Assembly: GCA_021784115.1 (NCBI GenBank)
Contig: JAJXTE010000001.1
Coordinates: forward strand, 1-64,000
Length of the DNA stretch: 64,000 nucleotides
Source of the DNA: Pseudomonadota bacterium
GTDB taxonomy: Bacteria; Pseudomonadota; Gammaproteobacteria; Burkholderiales; Thiobacillaceae
Direction of reading: 5' to 3'
This document shows positions 51,800 through 63,255 of the stretch, piece after piece; position 1 is the stretch's first letter, and each line of letters starts with the position of its first letter. A program made the position numbers and the translations under genes. The notes beneath the pieces were generated by a model. It was not told the DNA's origin. It ran no database searches and saw only the letters and a program-made list of their open reading frames with translations.

Positions 51800-52390
51800 T
51801 TACACCGAGTGCCATGTGAGGACGTCGACACCTTCGTTCAGCAGCATTTCGGTCAGCGCCATCAAGGGTAATCCGATCAGCGCAGTGGGGTCGGGGCTGT
51901 CCATGCGTTCCATCAGGGCGATGCCGAGCGATTCGCTCTTCGCCGAGCCGGCGCAGTCGTAGGGCTGCTCCTTCTTCAGGTAGGCCTCGATCTGCGCGTC
52001 GCTGAGCGGCCGGATGTGCACCACGGTCGGCACGTCGCGCGTTTGGGTGTGGCCGGTGCGGCTGTTCAGCAGCGTCAGCGCGGTGTGGAACACCATGGCC
52101 TTGCCCTGCATTTTTTTCAGATGGGCAAAGGCCTTGTCGAAATTGCCGGGCTTGCCGAGCTGCTCGTCGTCGAGCATCAGCACCTGGTCCGAGCCGATGA
52201 TCAGCGCGTCGGGATACGCCGAGGCCGCAGCCTGCGCCTTCAGCACCGACAGGCGCAGCGCAGTGGCCGACGGGGTTTCGCCCGGCAGCGGGGTTTCGTC
52301 GACGTCGGGCGACAGGATTTCGAACGGGAGATGCAGGCGCGACAGCAGTTCGCGCCGGTAGCGCGAAGTCGACGCGAGGACGAGTGTCAT
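51800..52390 (-). CDS. Maf family nucleotide pyrophosphatase
   Basis: LVLASTSRYRRELLSRLHLPFEILSPDVDE; ALIIGSDQVL. Confidence 0.93.
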   Translation of the reverse strand: MTLVLASTSRYRRELLSRLHLPFEILSPDVDETPLPGETPSATALRLSVLKAQAAASAYPDALIIGSDQVLMLDDEQLGKPGNFDKAFAHLKKMQGKAMVFHTALTLLNSRTGHTQTRDVPTVVHIRPLSDAQIEAYLKKEQPYDCAGSAKSESLGIALMERMDSPDPTALIGLPLMALTEMLLNEGVDVLTWHSV

Positions 52391-54231
52391 TCCGGCTGGA
52401 TCTCGACCAGCGCCATGTCGGGTGTCACCGCGTCGCCTTTCTTGGCGAAGATGCTGATGACCACGCCGGCGATCGGCGCCTGCACTTCGTTCTCCATCTT
52501 CATCGCTTCGATCACCAGCACGCCGTCGCCGGCCTTGACCGTCTGGCCGATGCTCACCAGCACGTCGACGACGGTGCCGGGCATAGCGGCAGTGACGTGG
52601 CCGGGGTGGCTGGCGCGCGGCTTCTGGCCGGTAGCGGGCGCAGCGGCGGTTTTGCGCGGCGTGCTGTCGCCGCTGCTGGATACCGCGACCTCGTTCAGCG
52701 GTTCGACCAGCACTTCTTCCGACACGCCGTCGATCGATACGAAATAGGGTCGTTGCGCGGCGTCGCTGCGGCCGCTGCCCGACAGCTTGATGTGATAGGT
52801 TTCGCCGTGCAGCGTGATCTTGAATTCGTCGGCGGCGTAGCGCGGACCGCTGTCCTGCTCCGAGGCGCCCGGCGGCAACAACTGCTCGGGCTTGAGGCTG
52901 CCGGCTGCGCGCTCCTGCAGCCAGGTCTTGCCGATTTCGGGGAACATGGCGTAGGTCAGCACGTCCTCGTCGGACTTGGCCAGCCCCTCGATTTCGCCCC
53001 GCAGCTTGTCGAGTTCGTCGGCGATCAGGTCGGCCGGCCGGCAGGTGGTGACCTCGAGGTCACCGATGGCGAGCTTGCGCACTTCTTCGTTGACGTGCCC
53101 CGGTGCCTTGCCATAGCGGCCCTGCAGATAGAGCTTCACCTCGTTGGTGACCGATTTGTAGCGCTCGCCCGTGAGCACGTTCAACGCGGCCTGGGTGCCG
53201 ACGATCTGCGAGGTCGGCGTGACCAGCGGCGGGTAGCCGAGGTCTTCGCGCACCCGCGGAATTTCGTCGAGCACGGCGTCCATGCGGTCAATCGCGCCCT
53301 GTTCCTTCATCTGGTTGGCCAGGTTGGAGATCATCCCGCCCGGCACCTGGTTGATCAGCACGCGCGTGTCGGTGCCGGTGAAGGCCGATTCGAACTGCCA
53401 GTATTTCTTGCGTACGTCCTTGAAGTAGGCCGAGATCTCCTCGATCAGCGGCAGCGACAGCCCGGTGTCATAGGCGGTGCCGGCGAGCGCGGCGACCAGG
53501 CTCTGTGTGGTGGGGTGGCTGGCACCCTCGGCAAACGCGCCGACGCAGGTGTCGAGGATGGTGGCGCCGGCTTCCACCGCCTTCAGGTGCGTCATGTGCG
53601 CCAGGCCGGATGTTGCGTGACTGTGGGTGTGAAGGGGCAGATGCGTGGCTTCGCGGATCGCGCACACCAGGTCGTACGCAGTATAGGGGGTGAGCAGGCC
53701 CGCCATGTCCTTGATCGCGATGGTGTCGCAGCCCATCTCGGTCAGCGCCTTGGCGAGTCCGACGAAATGCGGGATGTCGTGCACCGGGCTGGTGGTGTAG
53801 CAGATCGCGCCTTCGGCGTGCTTGCCGGCGGCTTTCACCGCTTCGATCGAGACGCGCAGGTTGCGCATGTCGTTCATGGCGTCGAACACGCGGAACACGT
53901 CGACGCCATTGTCGGCCGACTTCTGCACGAAGGCCCGCACCACGTCGTCGGAATAGTTGCGGTAGCCGAGCAGGTTCTGTCCGCGCAGCAGCATCTGGAT
54001 GCGCGTGTTGGGCAGTGCCTTCCTGAGCTTGCGCAGGCGTTGCCACGGATCCTCGCGCAGGAAGCGTACGCAGGCGTCAAAGGTCGCGCCACCCCAGGCT
54101 TCCAGCGACCAGAATCCGACCGAATCGAGTTTGCCGCAGATCGGCAGCATGTCCTCGGTGCGCATGCGGGTGGCGATGAGCGACTGGTGGCCGTCGCGCA
54201 GGACGAGATCGGTTACGAAAACTTTGGTCAT
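52387..54231 (-). CDS. Oxaloacetate decarboxylase alpha / pyruvate carboxylase subunit B-type protein with C-terminal biotinyl domain
   Basis: LVLRDGHQSLIATRMRTEDML; biotinylation motif VIEAMKMENEV. Confidence 0.92.
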   Translation of the reverse strand: MTKVFVTDLVLRDGHQSLIATRMRTEDMLPICGKLDSVGFWSLEAWGGATFDACVRFLREDPWQRLRKLRKALPNTRIQMLLRGQNLLGYRNYSDDVVRAFVQKSADNGVDVFRVFDAMNDMRNLRVSIEAVKAAGKHAEGAICYTTSPVHDIPHFVGLAKALTEMGCDTIAIKDMAGLLTPYTAYDLVCAIREATHLPLHTHSHATSGLAHMTHLKAVEAGATILDTCVGAFAEGASHPTTQSLVAALAGTAYDTGLSLPLIEEISAYFKDVRKKYWQFESAFTGTDTRVLINQVPGGMISNLANQMKEQGAIDRMDAVLDEIPRVREDLGYPPLVTPTSQIVGTQAALNVLTGERYKSVTNEVKLYLQGRYGKAPGHVNEEVRKLAIGDLEVTTCRPADLIADELDKLRGEIEGLAKSDEDVLTYAMFPEIGKTWLQERAAGSLKPEQLLPPGASEQDSGPRYAADEFKITLHGETYHIKLSGSGRSDAAQRPYFVSIDGVSEEVLVEPLNEVAVSSSGDSTPRKTAAAPATGQKPRASHPGHVTAAMPGTVVDVLVSIGQTVKAGDGVLVIEAMKMENEVQAPIAGVVISIFAKKGDAVTPDMALVEIQPE

Positions 54232-54232
54232 G

Positions 54233-55651
54233 TCAGAGTCCCTGGTGGGCGGCGATCGCGGCGGCGATGGCGGCGGCGATCACTTCCGGCGGTTTCTTTT
54301 CGGTGTACTGGGTGAGTTCGGGGTGCGATTCGACGAAGCTGGTATTGAAACGACCGCTGCGAAACTCGGGATTCTTGAGGATTTCCTGGTAGTAGGGGAT
54401 CGTCGTCTTCACGCCGTACACCAGCATGTCGGCGAGCGCGCGGCGGCCGCGCTCGACCACGGATTCCCAGGTCAGGTTCCACACCGTCAGCTTGGCGCAC
54501 ATCGAATCGAAGTAGGGCGGGATGACGTAGTCGGTGTAGATCGCCGCATCCACCCGCACCCCGGGACCACCCGGCGAGTAATAGCGCGTGATGCGGCCGA
54601 GGCTGGGCAGGAACTCGTTCTTCGGGTCCTCGGCATTGACGCGGAATTCGATGGCGTAGCCGCGATGCGCGATATTCTCCTGCTTGTATTGCAGCGGCAG
54701 GCCGGAGGCGATGCGGATCTGTTCCTGCACGATGTCGACGCCGGTGATGGTCTCGGTGATCGGGTGCTCGACCTGCAGGCGGGTGTTCATTTCCATGAAG
54801 TAGAACTGGTTGTCCTGGTCGAGCAGGAATTCCACCGTGCCGGCATTGACGTAGCCGACCGATTTGGCGGCGCGCACCGCCAGCTTGCCGATGTACTGAC
54901 GCTGCGCCTCGGTCAGCTGCGGGCTCGGCGCGATCTCGATGAGTTTCTGGTTGCGCCGCTGGATCGAACAGTCGCGTTCGAACAGATGAATCACATTGCC
55001 CTGGGTGTCGCCCAGGACCTGCACCTCGATGTGCTTGGGGCGCACCACGCATTTCTCGACGAAGACCTCGGGCTTGCCGAAGGCCTTGCTGGCCTCCGAT
55101 ACCACGCGGTCATAGTTTTTCAGTAGCTCTTCCTCGCTGTCGCAGCGGCGGATGCCGCGCCCGCCGCCGCCGTTGGTGGCCTTGAGCATGACCGGATAGC
55201 CGATCTTGTTCGCCAGCACGCGCGCTTCCTCGACATTCTCCAGGTTGTGGTCCGACCCCGGCACCACCGGAATGCCGGCGGCGATCATGGCGTTGCGTGC
55301 CTGGATCTTGTCACCCATGCGGCGGATCACCTCGGGCGAGGGGCCGATGAAGCGGATGCCGCGGCGCGCGCAGATGGTGGCGAGGTCAGGGTTTTCGGAG
55401 AGAAACCCATAGCCCGGATGCAGCGCATCGCAGCCCGACGCGGCCGCCAGGTTGACCAGCGTGTGCGCGTTCAGGTAGCCGAGGATCGGATCCTTGCCGA
55501 TGTGGTAGGCCTCGTCGGCTTTCTTGACGTGCAGCGCGTAGCGGTCGGCGTCGGTATAGATGGCGACTGACTTGATGCCCAGTTCGGCGCAGGCCCGCAC
55601 GATGCGGACGGCGATCTCGCCCCGGTTGGCGACCAGTATTTTCTTAAGCAT
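54233..55651 (-). CDS. Biotin carboxylase subunit (acetyl-CoA/pyruvate carboxylase type)
   Basis: MLKKILVANRGEIAVRIVRACAELGIKSVAIYTDADR; KATNGGGGRGIRR; MEMNTRLQVEHPITE. Confidence 0.94.
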   Translation of the reverse strand: MLKKILVANRGEIAVRIVRACAELGIKSVAIYTDADRYALHVKKADEAYHIGKDPILGYLNAHTLVNLAAASGCDALHPGYGFLSENPDLATICARRGIRFIGPSPEVIRRMGDKIQARNAMIAAGIPVVPGSDHNLENVEEARVLANKIGYPVMLKATNGGGGRGIRRCDSEEELLKNYDRVVSEASKAFGKPEVFVEKCVVRPKHIEVQVLGDTQGNVIHLFERDCSIQRRNQKLIEIAPSPQLTEAQRQYIGKLAVRAAKSVGYVNAGTVEFLLDQDNQFYFMEMNTRLQVEHPITETITGVDIVQEQIRIASGLPLQYKQENIAHRGYAIEFRVNAEDPKNEFLPSLGRITRYYSPGGPGVRVDAAIYTDYVIPPYFDSMCAKLTVWNLTWESVVERGRRALADMLVYGVKTTIPYYQEILKNPEFRSGRFNTSFVESHPELTQYTEKKPPEVIAAAIAAAIAAHQGL

Positions 55652-55745
55652 GGACACGCCTGAAGTTGGGATGGCTGGGGTTTCTTTGACAAAAAGAACG
55701 CGAAATCATATCATTGCGGGCTAACGTTTAACCGGGTGCTTCGCC

Positions 55746-56177
55746 ATGCTTCAGGCTGTTGAAGTCGATCCATGGCGTTTTTGCAGGGATGCGCAGTCGT
55801 GGGAAATCCAGTCCGACGTGGCTGCGTTTCCGCGTCTTGCCCATGAATTTACGCAAGGCACGCTGTTCTGTCGAGTTGTCGGGCGAGTGGATCAGCGTGG
55901 CAGCCTGTCCCTGCACGTGTCGATCCGCGGTGAGGTGGGGCTGACCTGTCAGCGCTGCCTGGCCAGCATGCCGTATACAGTCGAGCTTGAGCGCACACTG
56001 TATCTGGCACGCAACGAAGCAGAACTGGAACGACTGGACGCTCTGCCCGACAGTGATGCGATTCAGGCCGGCGAACGATTGAGCCTGGTCGAACTGGTTG
56101 AGGATGAAGTGTTGTTGAGCCTGCCGCTTGCACCCATGCACGCAGAAGGTGAATGCTCCATACGTGGGGCGCAATGA
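55746..56177 (+). CDS. DUF177 / YceD family protein
   Basis: Upstream of rpm[34 protein letters not shown]. Confidence 0.9.
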   Translation: MLQAVEVDPWRFCRDAQSWEIQSDVAAFPRLAHEFTQGTLFCRVVGRVDQRGSLSLHVSIRGEVGLTCQRCLASMPYTVELERTLYLARNEAELERLDALPDSDAIQAGERLSLVELVEDEVLLSLPLAPMHAEGECSIRGAQ

Positions 56178-56223
56178 GTTTTGGGCGCCGGATTTCGGCG
56201 CCGCGATTTTTAAGGAGCAAGAA

Positions 56224-56403
56224 ATGGCAGTCCAGCAGAACAAGAAGTCCCCGTCCAAGCGTGGCATGCACCGCTCGCACGATTTCCTGACCAACCCGCC
56301 GCTGGCCGTCGAGCCGACCACGGGTGAAGCCCATCTGCGCCACCATATCAGCCCCAATGGCTTTTATCGTGGGCGCAAGGTCGTCAAGGCCAAAGGCGAA
56401 TAA
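56224..56403 (+). CDS. rpmF: 50S ribosomal protein L32
   Basis: [55 protein letters not shown]. Confidence 0.98.
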   Translation: MAVQQNKKSPSKRGMHRSHDFLTNPPLAVEPTTGEAHLRHHISPNGFYRGRKVVKAKGE

Positions 56404-56471
56404 TCCTCTTGCGCGCCAAGGCCTGATTTCCATGGCCTGGCGCGATCGAATCAGCCAACGATTTCGGCTGT

Positions 56472-57491
56472 ATGAGAAATATCACAGTCGCCATTGATGT
56501 CATGGGGGGCGATCACGGCCCTCATGTCACCGTTCCGGCGGCCATCCGTTGCCTTGCGCGCAATCCTGATCTGAACGTGATTCTGGTCGGGCCGCAGGAC
56601 GTCGTCGCGGCCGAACTCAAGGCGCGACGCGCCGAGATCGGTCCCCGTCTCATCGTCCGCCACGCCAGCCAGGTGGTGGCGATGGACGAGGCGCCGGCTC
56701 TGGCCCTGCGTGGCAAGAAGGACTCCTCGATGCGCGTGGCCATCGACCTCGTCAAGTCCGGCGAGGCCGATGCCTGTGTGTCCGCCGGCAACACCGGCGC
56801 GCTGATGGCGACCGCGCGTTTCGTCCTGAAGACGCTCCCCGGGATCGACCGTCCCGCGATCGCCGCGGTGATGCCGACGATCAAGGGCCACGCGCTCGTA
56901 CTCGACATGGGCGCCAACGTCGACTGCTCGGCCGAGCATCTGCTGCAGTTCGGCATCATGGGCGCGATGCTGGTGTCGGCGGTCGAGCACAAGCCGAATC
57001 CCAGCGTGGGCCTGCTGAACATCGGCGAGGAAGACATCAAGGGCAACGAGATGGTGAAACAGGCTGCCGAATTGTTGCGCGACAGCCACCTGAACTTCTA
57101 CGGCAACGTCGAAGGCAACGACATTTTCCTCGGCACCACCGATGTAATCGTGTGCGACGGCTTTGTCGGCAACGTCACCCTGAAAGCGTCCGAAGGCCTC
57201 GCCAAGATGATTTCCACCACCCTCAGGGCCGAGTTCAAGCGCAATTTCCTGACCCGGATCGCAGGTCTGATCGCCTTGCCGGTGCTGAATGCCTTCAAGC
57301 GGCGGCTCGATCCGCGCCGCTACAACGGCGCCACGTTGCTGGGGCTGAAAGGGGTGGTTGTGAAGAGCCATGGCTCGGCCGACCGCTTCGCCTTCGAGCA
57401 CGCAATCGAAACTGCCAGCGACGAAGTCCGCAACAACGTGCTGAAACGCATTACCGACCAGATCCAACTCCTGCAACGGGTAGCCGCTTGA
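56472..57491 (+). CDS. plsX: Phosphate acyltransferase PlsX
   Basis: [48 protein letters not shown]. Confidence 0.97.
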   Translation: MRNITVAIDVMGGDHGPHVTVPAAIRCLARNPDLNVILVGPQDVVAAELKARRAEIGPRLIVRHASQVVAMDEAPALALRGKKDSSMRVAIDLVKSGEADACVSAGNTGALMATARFVLKTLPGIDRPAIAAVMPTIKGHALVLDMGANVDCSAEHLLQFGIMGAMLVSAVEHKPNPSVGLLNIGEEDIKGNEMVKQAAELLRDSHLNFYGNVEGNDIFLGTTDVIVCDGFVGNVTLKASEGLAKMISTTLRAEFKRNFLTRIAGLIALPVLNAFKRRLDPRRYNGATLLGLKGVVVKSHGSADRFAFEHAIETASDEVRNNVLKRITDQIQLLQRVAA

Positions 57492-58447
57492 CCTATTCCC
57501 GCATTCTTGGCACCGGCAGCTACCTGCCGGCCCGCATCCTCACCAACGCCGATCTCGAAAAGCTGGTCGATACAAACGACCAGTGGATCGTCGAGCGCAC
57601 CGGCATTCGCGAGCGGCACATTGCGGCCGAAGGCGAATTCACCAGCGATCTGGCGACCCGGGCGGCGCGCGCAGCACTCGATGCGGCAGGCCTGGCAGTG
57701 GACGACATCGACCTGCTGCTGGTCGCGACCACCACGCCCGACCTGGTGTTTCCCAGCACCGCCTGCATCGTGCAGTCCAAGCTCGGGATGACCAACGGCA
57801 AGCCCGCGTTCGACCTGCAGGCCGTATGCAGTGGCTTCGTATATGCACTCTCGGTGGCCGACCAGTTCGTCAAGACTGGCGCTGCGAAGCATGTGCTGGT
57901 GATTGGCGCCGAAACGCTGTCGCGCATCACCGACTGGAACGACCGCGGCAACTGCATCTTGTGGGGCGACGGCGCCGGCGCCGCGGTGCTGGGCGCGTCC
58001 ACCGAACCCGGCATCATCGCCACCCACATTCACGCCGACGGCCGCCACAAGGACTTGCTGCGCACTACCACTGGCCCGTCGACCGGCCTGCACGAACCGG
58101 CGCTGATGCGGATGGAAGGCAATCCCGTGTTCAAGATGGCGGTCAACACCCTCGACCGCATCGTCGACGAAACGCTGGAAGCCAACGGCCTGCAGAAATC
58201 CGACATCGACTGGCTGGTGCCGCATCAGGCCAACATTCGCATCATTTCCGCCACCGCGAAAAAGCTCGGCATGGGCATGGACCATGTCGTCACCACGGTA
58301 GGCGAACACGGCAACACCTCGGCCGCCTCGGTGCCCCTGGCGTTCGATGTCGCGGTGCGCGACGGCCGCATCCGGCGCGGCCAGACGGTTTTGATGGAAG
58401 CGTTCGGCGGCGGTTTCACCTGGGGCTCGGCGCTCCTCAAGTATTAA
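57488..58447 (+). CDS. fabH: 3-oxoacyl-ACP synthase III
   Basis: [45 protein letters not shown] start overlapping plsX stop. Confidence 0.97.
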   Translation: MTYSRILGTGSYLPARILTNADLEKLVDTNDQWIVERTGIRERHIAAEGEFTSDLATRAARAALDAAGLAVDDIDLLLVATTTPDLVFPSTACIVQSKLGMTNGKPAFDLQAVCSGFVYALSVADQFVKTGAAKHVLVIGAETLSRITDWNDRGNCILWGDGAGAAVLGASTEPGIIATHIHADGRHKDLLRTTTGPSTGLHEPALMRMEGNPVFKMAVNTLDRIVDETLEANGLQKSDIDWLVPHQANIRIISATAKKLGMGMDHVVTTVGEHGNTSAASVPLAFDVAVRDGRIRRGQTVLMEAFGGGFTWGSALLKY

Positions 58448-58459
58448 GGAAAGATCCCG

Positions 58460-59383
58460 ATGAAACTGGCTTTTGTGTTCCCCGGGCAGGGGTCCCAATC
58501 GGTTGGCATGATGCAGGGCTGGGGCGATCGCGCCGACGTGCGCGCAACCTTCGCCGAAGCCTCCGACGCGCTCGGCCAGGATCTGTGGGCGCTGGTGACC
58601 GACGGTCCGGCCGACCTGCTCAACCAGACCGTCAACACCCAGCCGGCCATGCTGGCGGCCGATATTGCCGCCTGGCGCGTGTGGCAGGCCGCTGGCGGCG
58701 CAACACCGGCGCTGCTGGCAGGCCACAGCCTGGGCGAATATGCCGCGCTGGTCGCGGCGGGTTCTTTGAATTTTGTCGACGCGATCAAACTGGTGCGCTT
58801 CCGCGCCGAGGCGATGCAGGACGCGGTGCCCGAAGGTGTCGGCGCGATGGCGGCGATTCTGGGTCTGGACGACGATTCCGTGCGCGCCGCGTGTGCCGAT
58901 GCAGCCGCTGGCGAAGTGGTCGAGGCGGTGAACCTCAATTCGCCCGGCCAGGTGGTGATCGCGGGCAACAAGGCCGCGGTCGAACGCGCCATGGCGCTGG
59001 CGAAGGAAAAGGGCGCCAAGCGCGCGCTGCCGCTGCCGGTTTCCGTGCCGTCGCATTCCTCGCTCATGCGGCCCGCCGCGGAAAGACTGCTGGCTCATCT
59101 GCAGGGCGTGGTCATTGCCGCGCCGACGATTCTGGTGCTGCACAACACCGACGTGCAAAGCCATGCCGACGCGGATTCGATCCGTGCGGCGCTGGCGAAG
59201 CAATTGCACACGCCGGTGCGCTGGGTGGAGACCGTGCAGGCGCTGAAGGCCGCTGGCATCGAACGCGTGATCGAATGCGGCCCCGGCAAGGTGCTGGCGG
59301 GGCTCTGCAAGCGCATCGACGACAGCTTGCCCGCGGTGGCGCTGGTGGACGAAGCCAGCCTGGAAGCCGCACTGAACAACTGA
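58460..59383 (+). CDS. fabD: Malonyl-CoA:ACP transacylase
   Basis: LAFVFPGQGSQSVGMM; LAGHSLGEYAAL. Confidence 0.97.
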   Translation: MKLAFVFPGQGSQSVGMMQGWGDRADVRATFAEASDALGQDLWALVTDGPADLLNQTVNTQPAMLAADIAAWRVWQAAGGATPALLAGHSLGEYAALVAAGSLNFVDAIKLVRFRAEAMQDAVPEGVGAMAAILGLDDDSVRAACADAAAGEVVEAVNLNSPGQVVIAGNKAAVERAMALAKEKGAKRALPLPVSVPSHSSLMRPAAERLLAHLQGVVIAAPTILVLHNTDVQSHADADSIRAALAKQLHTPVRWVETVQALKAAGIERVIECGPGKVLAGLCKRIDDSLPAVALVDEASLEAALNN

Positions 59384-59394
59384 CAGGAGACACC

Positions 59395-60135
59395 ATGCTG
59401 CAAGGACAAATTGCATTAGTGACAGGCGCCAGCCGCGGCATCGGCCAGGCCATCGCTCTGGCGCTCGGCAATGCGGGCGCCACCGTGATCGGCACCGCCA
59501 CCAGCGACAAGGGCGCGCAGGCGATCAGCGATTACCTTGCCGCAGCCAGCATCACGGGCGGCGGCATGAAGCTCAACGTCACCGACGCCGCCGAAGTCGA
59601 CGCCGTGATCGCGGCGATCGAAAAGGATTTCGGCGCCATCGGCATTCTCGTCAACAACGCCGGCATCACCCGCGACAACCTGCTGATGCGGATGAAGGAC
59701 GAGGAGTGGGACGACATCCTGGCGACCAACCTCACCTCCGTGTTCCGCCTGTCGCGGGCGGTGTTGCGCGCCATGATGAAGGCGCGCGCTGGCCGCATCA
59801 TTTCCATCGCGTCGGTGGTGGGCGCCATGGGCAATGCCGGGCAGACCAACTATAGCGCGGCCAAGGCCGGCATCATGGGCTTCACCAAGTCGCTGGCGCG
59901 CGAAGTCGGCAGCCGCAACATCACCGTCAACTGCGTGGCACCGGGCTTCATCGATACCGACATGACGCGCGCGCTGCCGGATGCACAGCGCCAGGCGCTG
60001 CTTGCCCACATCCCGCTCGGCCGACTGGGTGCGGCAGAAGATATCGCGCAGGCTGTCGCCTTCCTGGCGTCGCCTGCCGCAGGCTACATTTCGGGCACCA
60101 CACTGCATGTCAACGGCGGCATGTACATGGCGTGA
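59395..60135 (+). CDS. fabG: 3-oxoacyl-ACP reductase
   Basis: IALVTGASRGIGQAIA; NYSAAKAGIMGFTKSLAREVGSRNITVNCVAPGFIDTDMT. Confidence 0.97.
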   Translation: MLQGQIALVTGASRGIGQAIALALGNAGATVIGTATSDKGAQAISDYLAAASITGGGMKLNVTDAAEVDAVIAAIEKDFGAIGILVNNAGITRDNLLMRMKDEEWDDILATNLTSVFRLSRAVLRAMMKARAGRIISIASVVGAMGNAGQTNYSAAKAGIMGFTKSLAREVGSRNITVNCVAPGFIDTDMTRALPDAQRQALLAHIPLGRLGAAEDIAQAVAFLASPAAGYISGTTLHVNGGMYMA

Positions 60136-60163
60136 TTGGCCACAATATTTGGTAAAATCGTGC

Positions 60164-60199
60164 GGCTTCAATTTTCGTGGCTTCAATTCTGTTGAAGCC
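60164..60199 (+). promoter_or_regulatory. Candidate acpP leader element with two mutually exclusive hairpins
   Basis: GGCTTCAATT at 60164 and 60179; TTGAAGCC at 60192 can pair with either. Confidence 0.5.
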
Positions 60200-60221
60200 C
60201 TATTTCAAGAGAGGATCAGTA

Positions 60222-60455
60222 ATGGATAACGTACAGCGTGTAATTAAAGTCGTCGCCGAGCAATTGGGCGTCAACGAGGCGGACATCAAGAACGAGTCCT
60301 CCTTCGTCGGCGACCTGGGCGCTGACTCGCTCGATACGGTTGAGCTCGTGATGGCGCTGGAAGAAGAATTCGGCTGTGAAATCCCCGACGAGGACGCAGA
60401 AAAGATCACCACCGTCCAGCAGGCGATCGACTACGTCAACAGCCACTCGAACTGA
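60222..60455 (+). CDS. acpP: Acyl carrier protein
   Basis: [20 protein letters not shown] phosphopantetheine site. Confidence 0.98.
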   Translation: MDNVQRVIKVVAEQLGVNEADIKNESSFVGDLGADSLDTVELVMALEEEFGCEIPDEDAEKITTVQQAIDYVNSHSN

Positions 60456-60577
60456 TTGTTTTCCCGGCTGTTGGGTCGACGAGATCATGTCGGACACTGC
60501 GAGCGGGTATGCGCGGTCTCTGGCTTCGATCGGTTCGCCGAGTCATTCCAATAGCGCGCCATTTTCAAATTCGAATG

Positions 60578-60651
60578 ATTCGGCACGTGCAGCGTTCGCA
60601 TCGGAGCGGCAGAGTGGGTTCTGCGTTCCCGGATCCCTTGCCGTGCCGAAT
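60578..60651 (+). promoter_or_regulatory. Candidate structured fabF leader element
   Basis: Perfect 10-bp closing inverted repeat ATTCGGCACG...CGTGCCGAAT enclosing an inner GCAGA-GTGGGT-TCTGC hairpin. Confidence 0.5.
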
Positions 60652-60670
60652 CAATAAAAAGGACTGACTT

Positions 60671-61903
60671 TTGTCCAAGCGTCGTGTCGTCGTCACCGGC
60701 CTGGGTATCATCTCCCCGGTCGGCAATACCATCCCTGAAGCGTGGGACAACCTGGTTGCCGGTCGCACCGGCATTGCCAGGATTACCCGTTTCGATCCTT
60801 CGCCCTTCGCTTCCCACATGGCGGGCGAGGTGAAGAATTTTGATGTCGGGCACTATCTCAACCCGAAAGAAGCTCGCCGCATGGATACCTTCATCCAGTA
60901 CGGCATGGCCGCAGGCATCCAGGCGATCCGCGACTCGGGCATCGAAGTCACCGAAGCCAATGCGGAGCGCATCGGCATCAATATCGGCTCCGGAATCGGC
61001 GGCCTGCCGCTGATCGAGGAGACACATTCCCTGCTGTTGGAGTCCGGCCCGAGGAAGATTTCCCCCTTCTTCATTCCGGGTTCCATCATCAACATGATTT
61101 CCGGCAATCTCTCCATCCAGTACGGGATCAAGGGCCCCAATCTTGCGGTGGTCACGGCTTGCACCACCGGCCTGCACGCCGTCGGCCTGTCTGCCCGCAT
61201 GATTGCCTATGGCGACGTCGACGTGATGGTCGCGGGCGGCGCCGAGTGCGCGACCTCGCAGCTGGGCGTGGGCGGTTTTGCCGCCGCGCGCGCGCTGTCG
61301 ACCCGCAACGACGATCCGGCCACGGCCAGCCGCCCATGGGACAAGGACCGCGACGGCTTCGTGCTGGGCGAGGGGGCCGGCGTGCTGGTGCTCGAAGCGT
61401 ACGAGCACGCCAAGGCGCGAGGCGCCAAGATCTACGCCGAGGTGACGGGCTTTGGCATGAGCGGCGACGCGTATCACATGACGGCGCCCAACACCGACGG
61501 GCCCAGGCGTTCGATGCTGAACGCGATGCGTGACGCCGGCCTGAATGCCGACCAGATCAACTACATCAACGCGCACGGCACCTCGACGCCGCTGGGCGAC
61601 AAGAACGAAACCGATGCAATCAAGCTTGCCATGGGTGACGCAGCCTACAAGACCGTGGTCAATTCGACCAAGTCGATGACCGGCCACCTGCTGGGCGGCG
61701 CCGGCGGCGTCGAATCGGTGTTCACCGTGCTGGCCGTGCATCATCAGATTTCGCCCCCCACCATCAACATCTTCTCGCAAGATCCCGAATGTGATCTCGA
61801 TTACTGCGCCAACACCGCGCGTGATTTGACGATCGACTTTGCGCTCAAGAACAACTTCGGGTTTGGCGGAACCAACGGTTCGCTGGTTTTCAAGCGCGTG
61901 TGA
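60671..61903 (+). CDS. fabF: 3-oxoacyl-ACP synthase II
   Basis: [33 protein letters not shown] start with upstream AAAAAGGA. Confidence 0.97.
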   Translation: MSKRRVVVTGLGIISPVGNTIPEAWDNLVAGRTGIARITRFDPSPFASHMAGEVKNFDVGHYLNPKEARRMDTFIQYGMAAGIQAIRDSGIEVTEANAERIGINIGSGIGGLPLIEETHSLLLESGPRKISPFFIPGSIINMISGNLSIQYGIKGPNLAVVTACTTGLHAVGLSARMIAYGDVDVMVAGGAECATSQLGVGGFAAARALSTRNDDPATASRPWDKDRDGFVLGEGAGVLVLEAYEHAKARGAKIYAEVTGFGMSGDAYHMTAPNTDGPRRSMLNAMRDAGLNADQINYINAHGTSTPLGDKNETDAIKLAMGDAAYKTVVNSTKSMTGHLLGGAGGVESVFTVLAVHHQISPPTINIFSQDPECDLDYCANTARDLTIDFALKNNFGFGGTNGSLVFKRV

Positions 61904-63255
61904 CCGTCGCGGTGGATCGCCCCATCGCACCACATCAACCCGACGCACCCGTGATCGTGGAATGGCCGCAGCGGCCTGACCTGGTCGGGTTGCAGGCGTC
62001 CAACCCGCAGCGATACCCCGGGCTGTTCCTCAGCAGCGGCGACAGCGGCTGGGACATGCTGTTTGCGTTTCCGCAGGACGTGGCGCGCATTACCGCAGCC
62101 GAGGGAATGGGCGAATTGCAGGCGCATCCCGCGATGCAACTGCATCCGGCCATGTCCCCTCAATCGGGACATGGGCTGCCGTTTACAGGCGGCTGGATGT
62201 GCGCATTTGCCTATGAACTCGGCGGGCTGTTCGAGCCACGCGCCCGGCTGGCTGTGGATGCCGATTTCCCCCTCGCCTGGCTGGCCCGGATCCCGGCTGC
62301 GATCCTGTACAGCCGTGACAGCGGACGCTGCGTGCTGGTGGCGGAATCCGGCCGGGCTGCACTGATCGACGACATGGCGCGCGATCTTGTGCAGCCGCTG
62401 CCCGCGGTGCCGGCCTTGCCCGCGCCGGCTGCCCTGCATGAAGACGATCCGGCCACATTCCTGTCGGGCGTTGCGCGTATCCAGGACTACATTCGCGCGG
62501 GCGACGTATTCCAGGTCAACCTGTCGCGCGGCTGGCAGGCCGAATTTGCGGCACCGGTCGAGCCGGCGTCCCTGTTGGTGCAGTTGATGCAAAAAAATCC
62601 CGCCCCGTTTTCCGCACTGCTGCAGATGGAAGACTGGGCCATCGTGAGTTCGTCTCCCGAACGGCTGGTGCGCCTGGGGCGCGACGGCGCCTTGGAAACC
62701 CGCCCGATTGCCGGCACGCACCCCCGCAGCGAAGACGCGGAGGAAGATGCCGCCCTGCGTGCTCGTCTGCAAGCGCATCCCAAGGAACGCGCCGAACACG
62801 TCATGCTCGTGGACCTGGAACGCAACGATCTGGGCCGGGTGTGCGAGCCCGGCAGCGTGAAGGTGGAGGCCCTGATGGAAATCGCTAGCTATCGCCATGT
62901 GCACCACATTGAATCGACCGTGCGCGGGCGACTGCGCCCCGACAAGAACGTGTTCGACGCCTTGCGCGCCGTGTTTCCCGGCGGCACCATCACCGGCTGT
63001 CCCAAGGTGCGCACCATGCAGATCATCCATGAACTGGAGCGGACGCCACGCCGCAGCTATACCGGCAGTGTCGGCTACATCAATCGCGACGGCAGCTTCG
63101 ATTTCAATATCCTGATCCGCAGCTTCCTGTTGCGCGGGCAGGCAGTGAGTTTCCGTGCCGGTGCGGGCATCGTGGCCGATTCGGTCGCTGCGCGCGAACT
63201 CGACGAAACCCGGGCCAAGGCGCGCGGCCTCTTGCGGGCGCTGGCGCTCGCATGA
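61900..63255 (+). CDS. pabB: Aminodeoxychorismate synthase component I
   Basis: Chorismate-binding signature [35 protein letters not shown]; followed by pabC. Confidence 0.92.
   Translation: MTVAVDRPIAPHQPDAPVIVEWPQRPDLVGLQASNPQRYPGLFLSSGDSGWDMLFAFPQDVARITAAEGMGELQAHPAMQLHPAMSPQSGHGLPFTGGWMCAFAYELGGLFEPRARLAVDADFPLAWLARIPAAILYSRDSGRCVLVAESGRAALIDDMARDLVQPLPAVPALPAPAALHEDDPATFLSGVARIQDYIRAGDVFQVNLSRGWQAEFAAPVEPASLLVQLMQKNPAPFSALLQMEDWAIVSSSPERLVRLGRDGALETRPIAGTHPRSEDAEEDAALRARLQAHPKERAEHVMLVDLERNDLGRVCEPGSVKVEALMEIASYRHVHHIESTVRGRLRPDKNVFDALRAVFPGGTITGCPKVRTMQIIHELERTPRRSYTGSVGYINRDGSFDFNILIRSFLLRGQAVSFRAGAGIVADSVAARELDETRAKARGLLRALALA

Noticed and set aside
60376-60657. 93-aa ORF overlapping the acpP 3' end and the acpP-fabF spacer
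   Set aside because: Overlaps acpP out of frame, low-complexity Ser-rich; better explained as spacer/structured leader.
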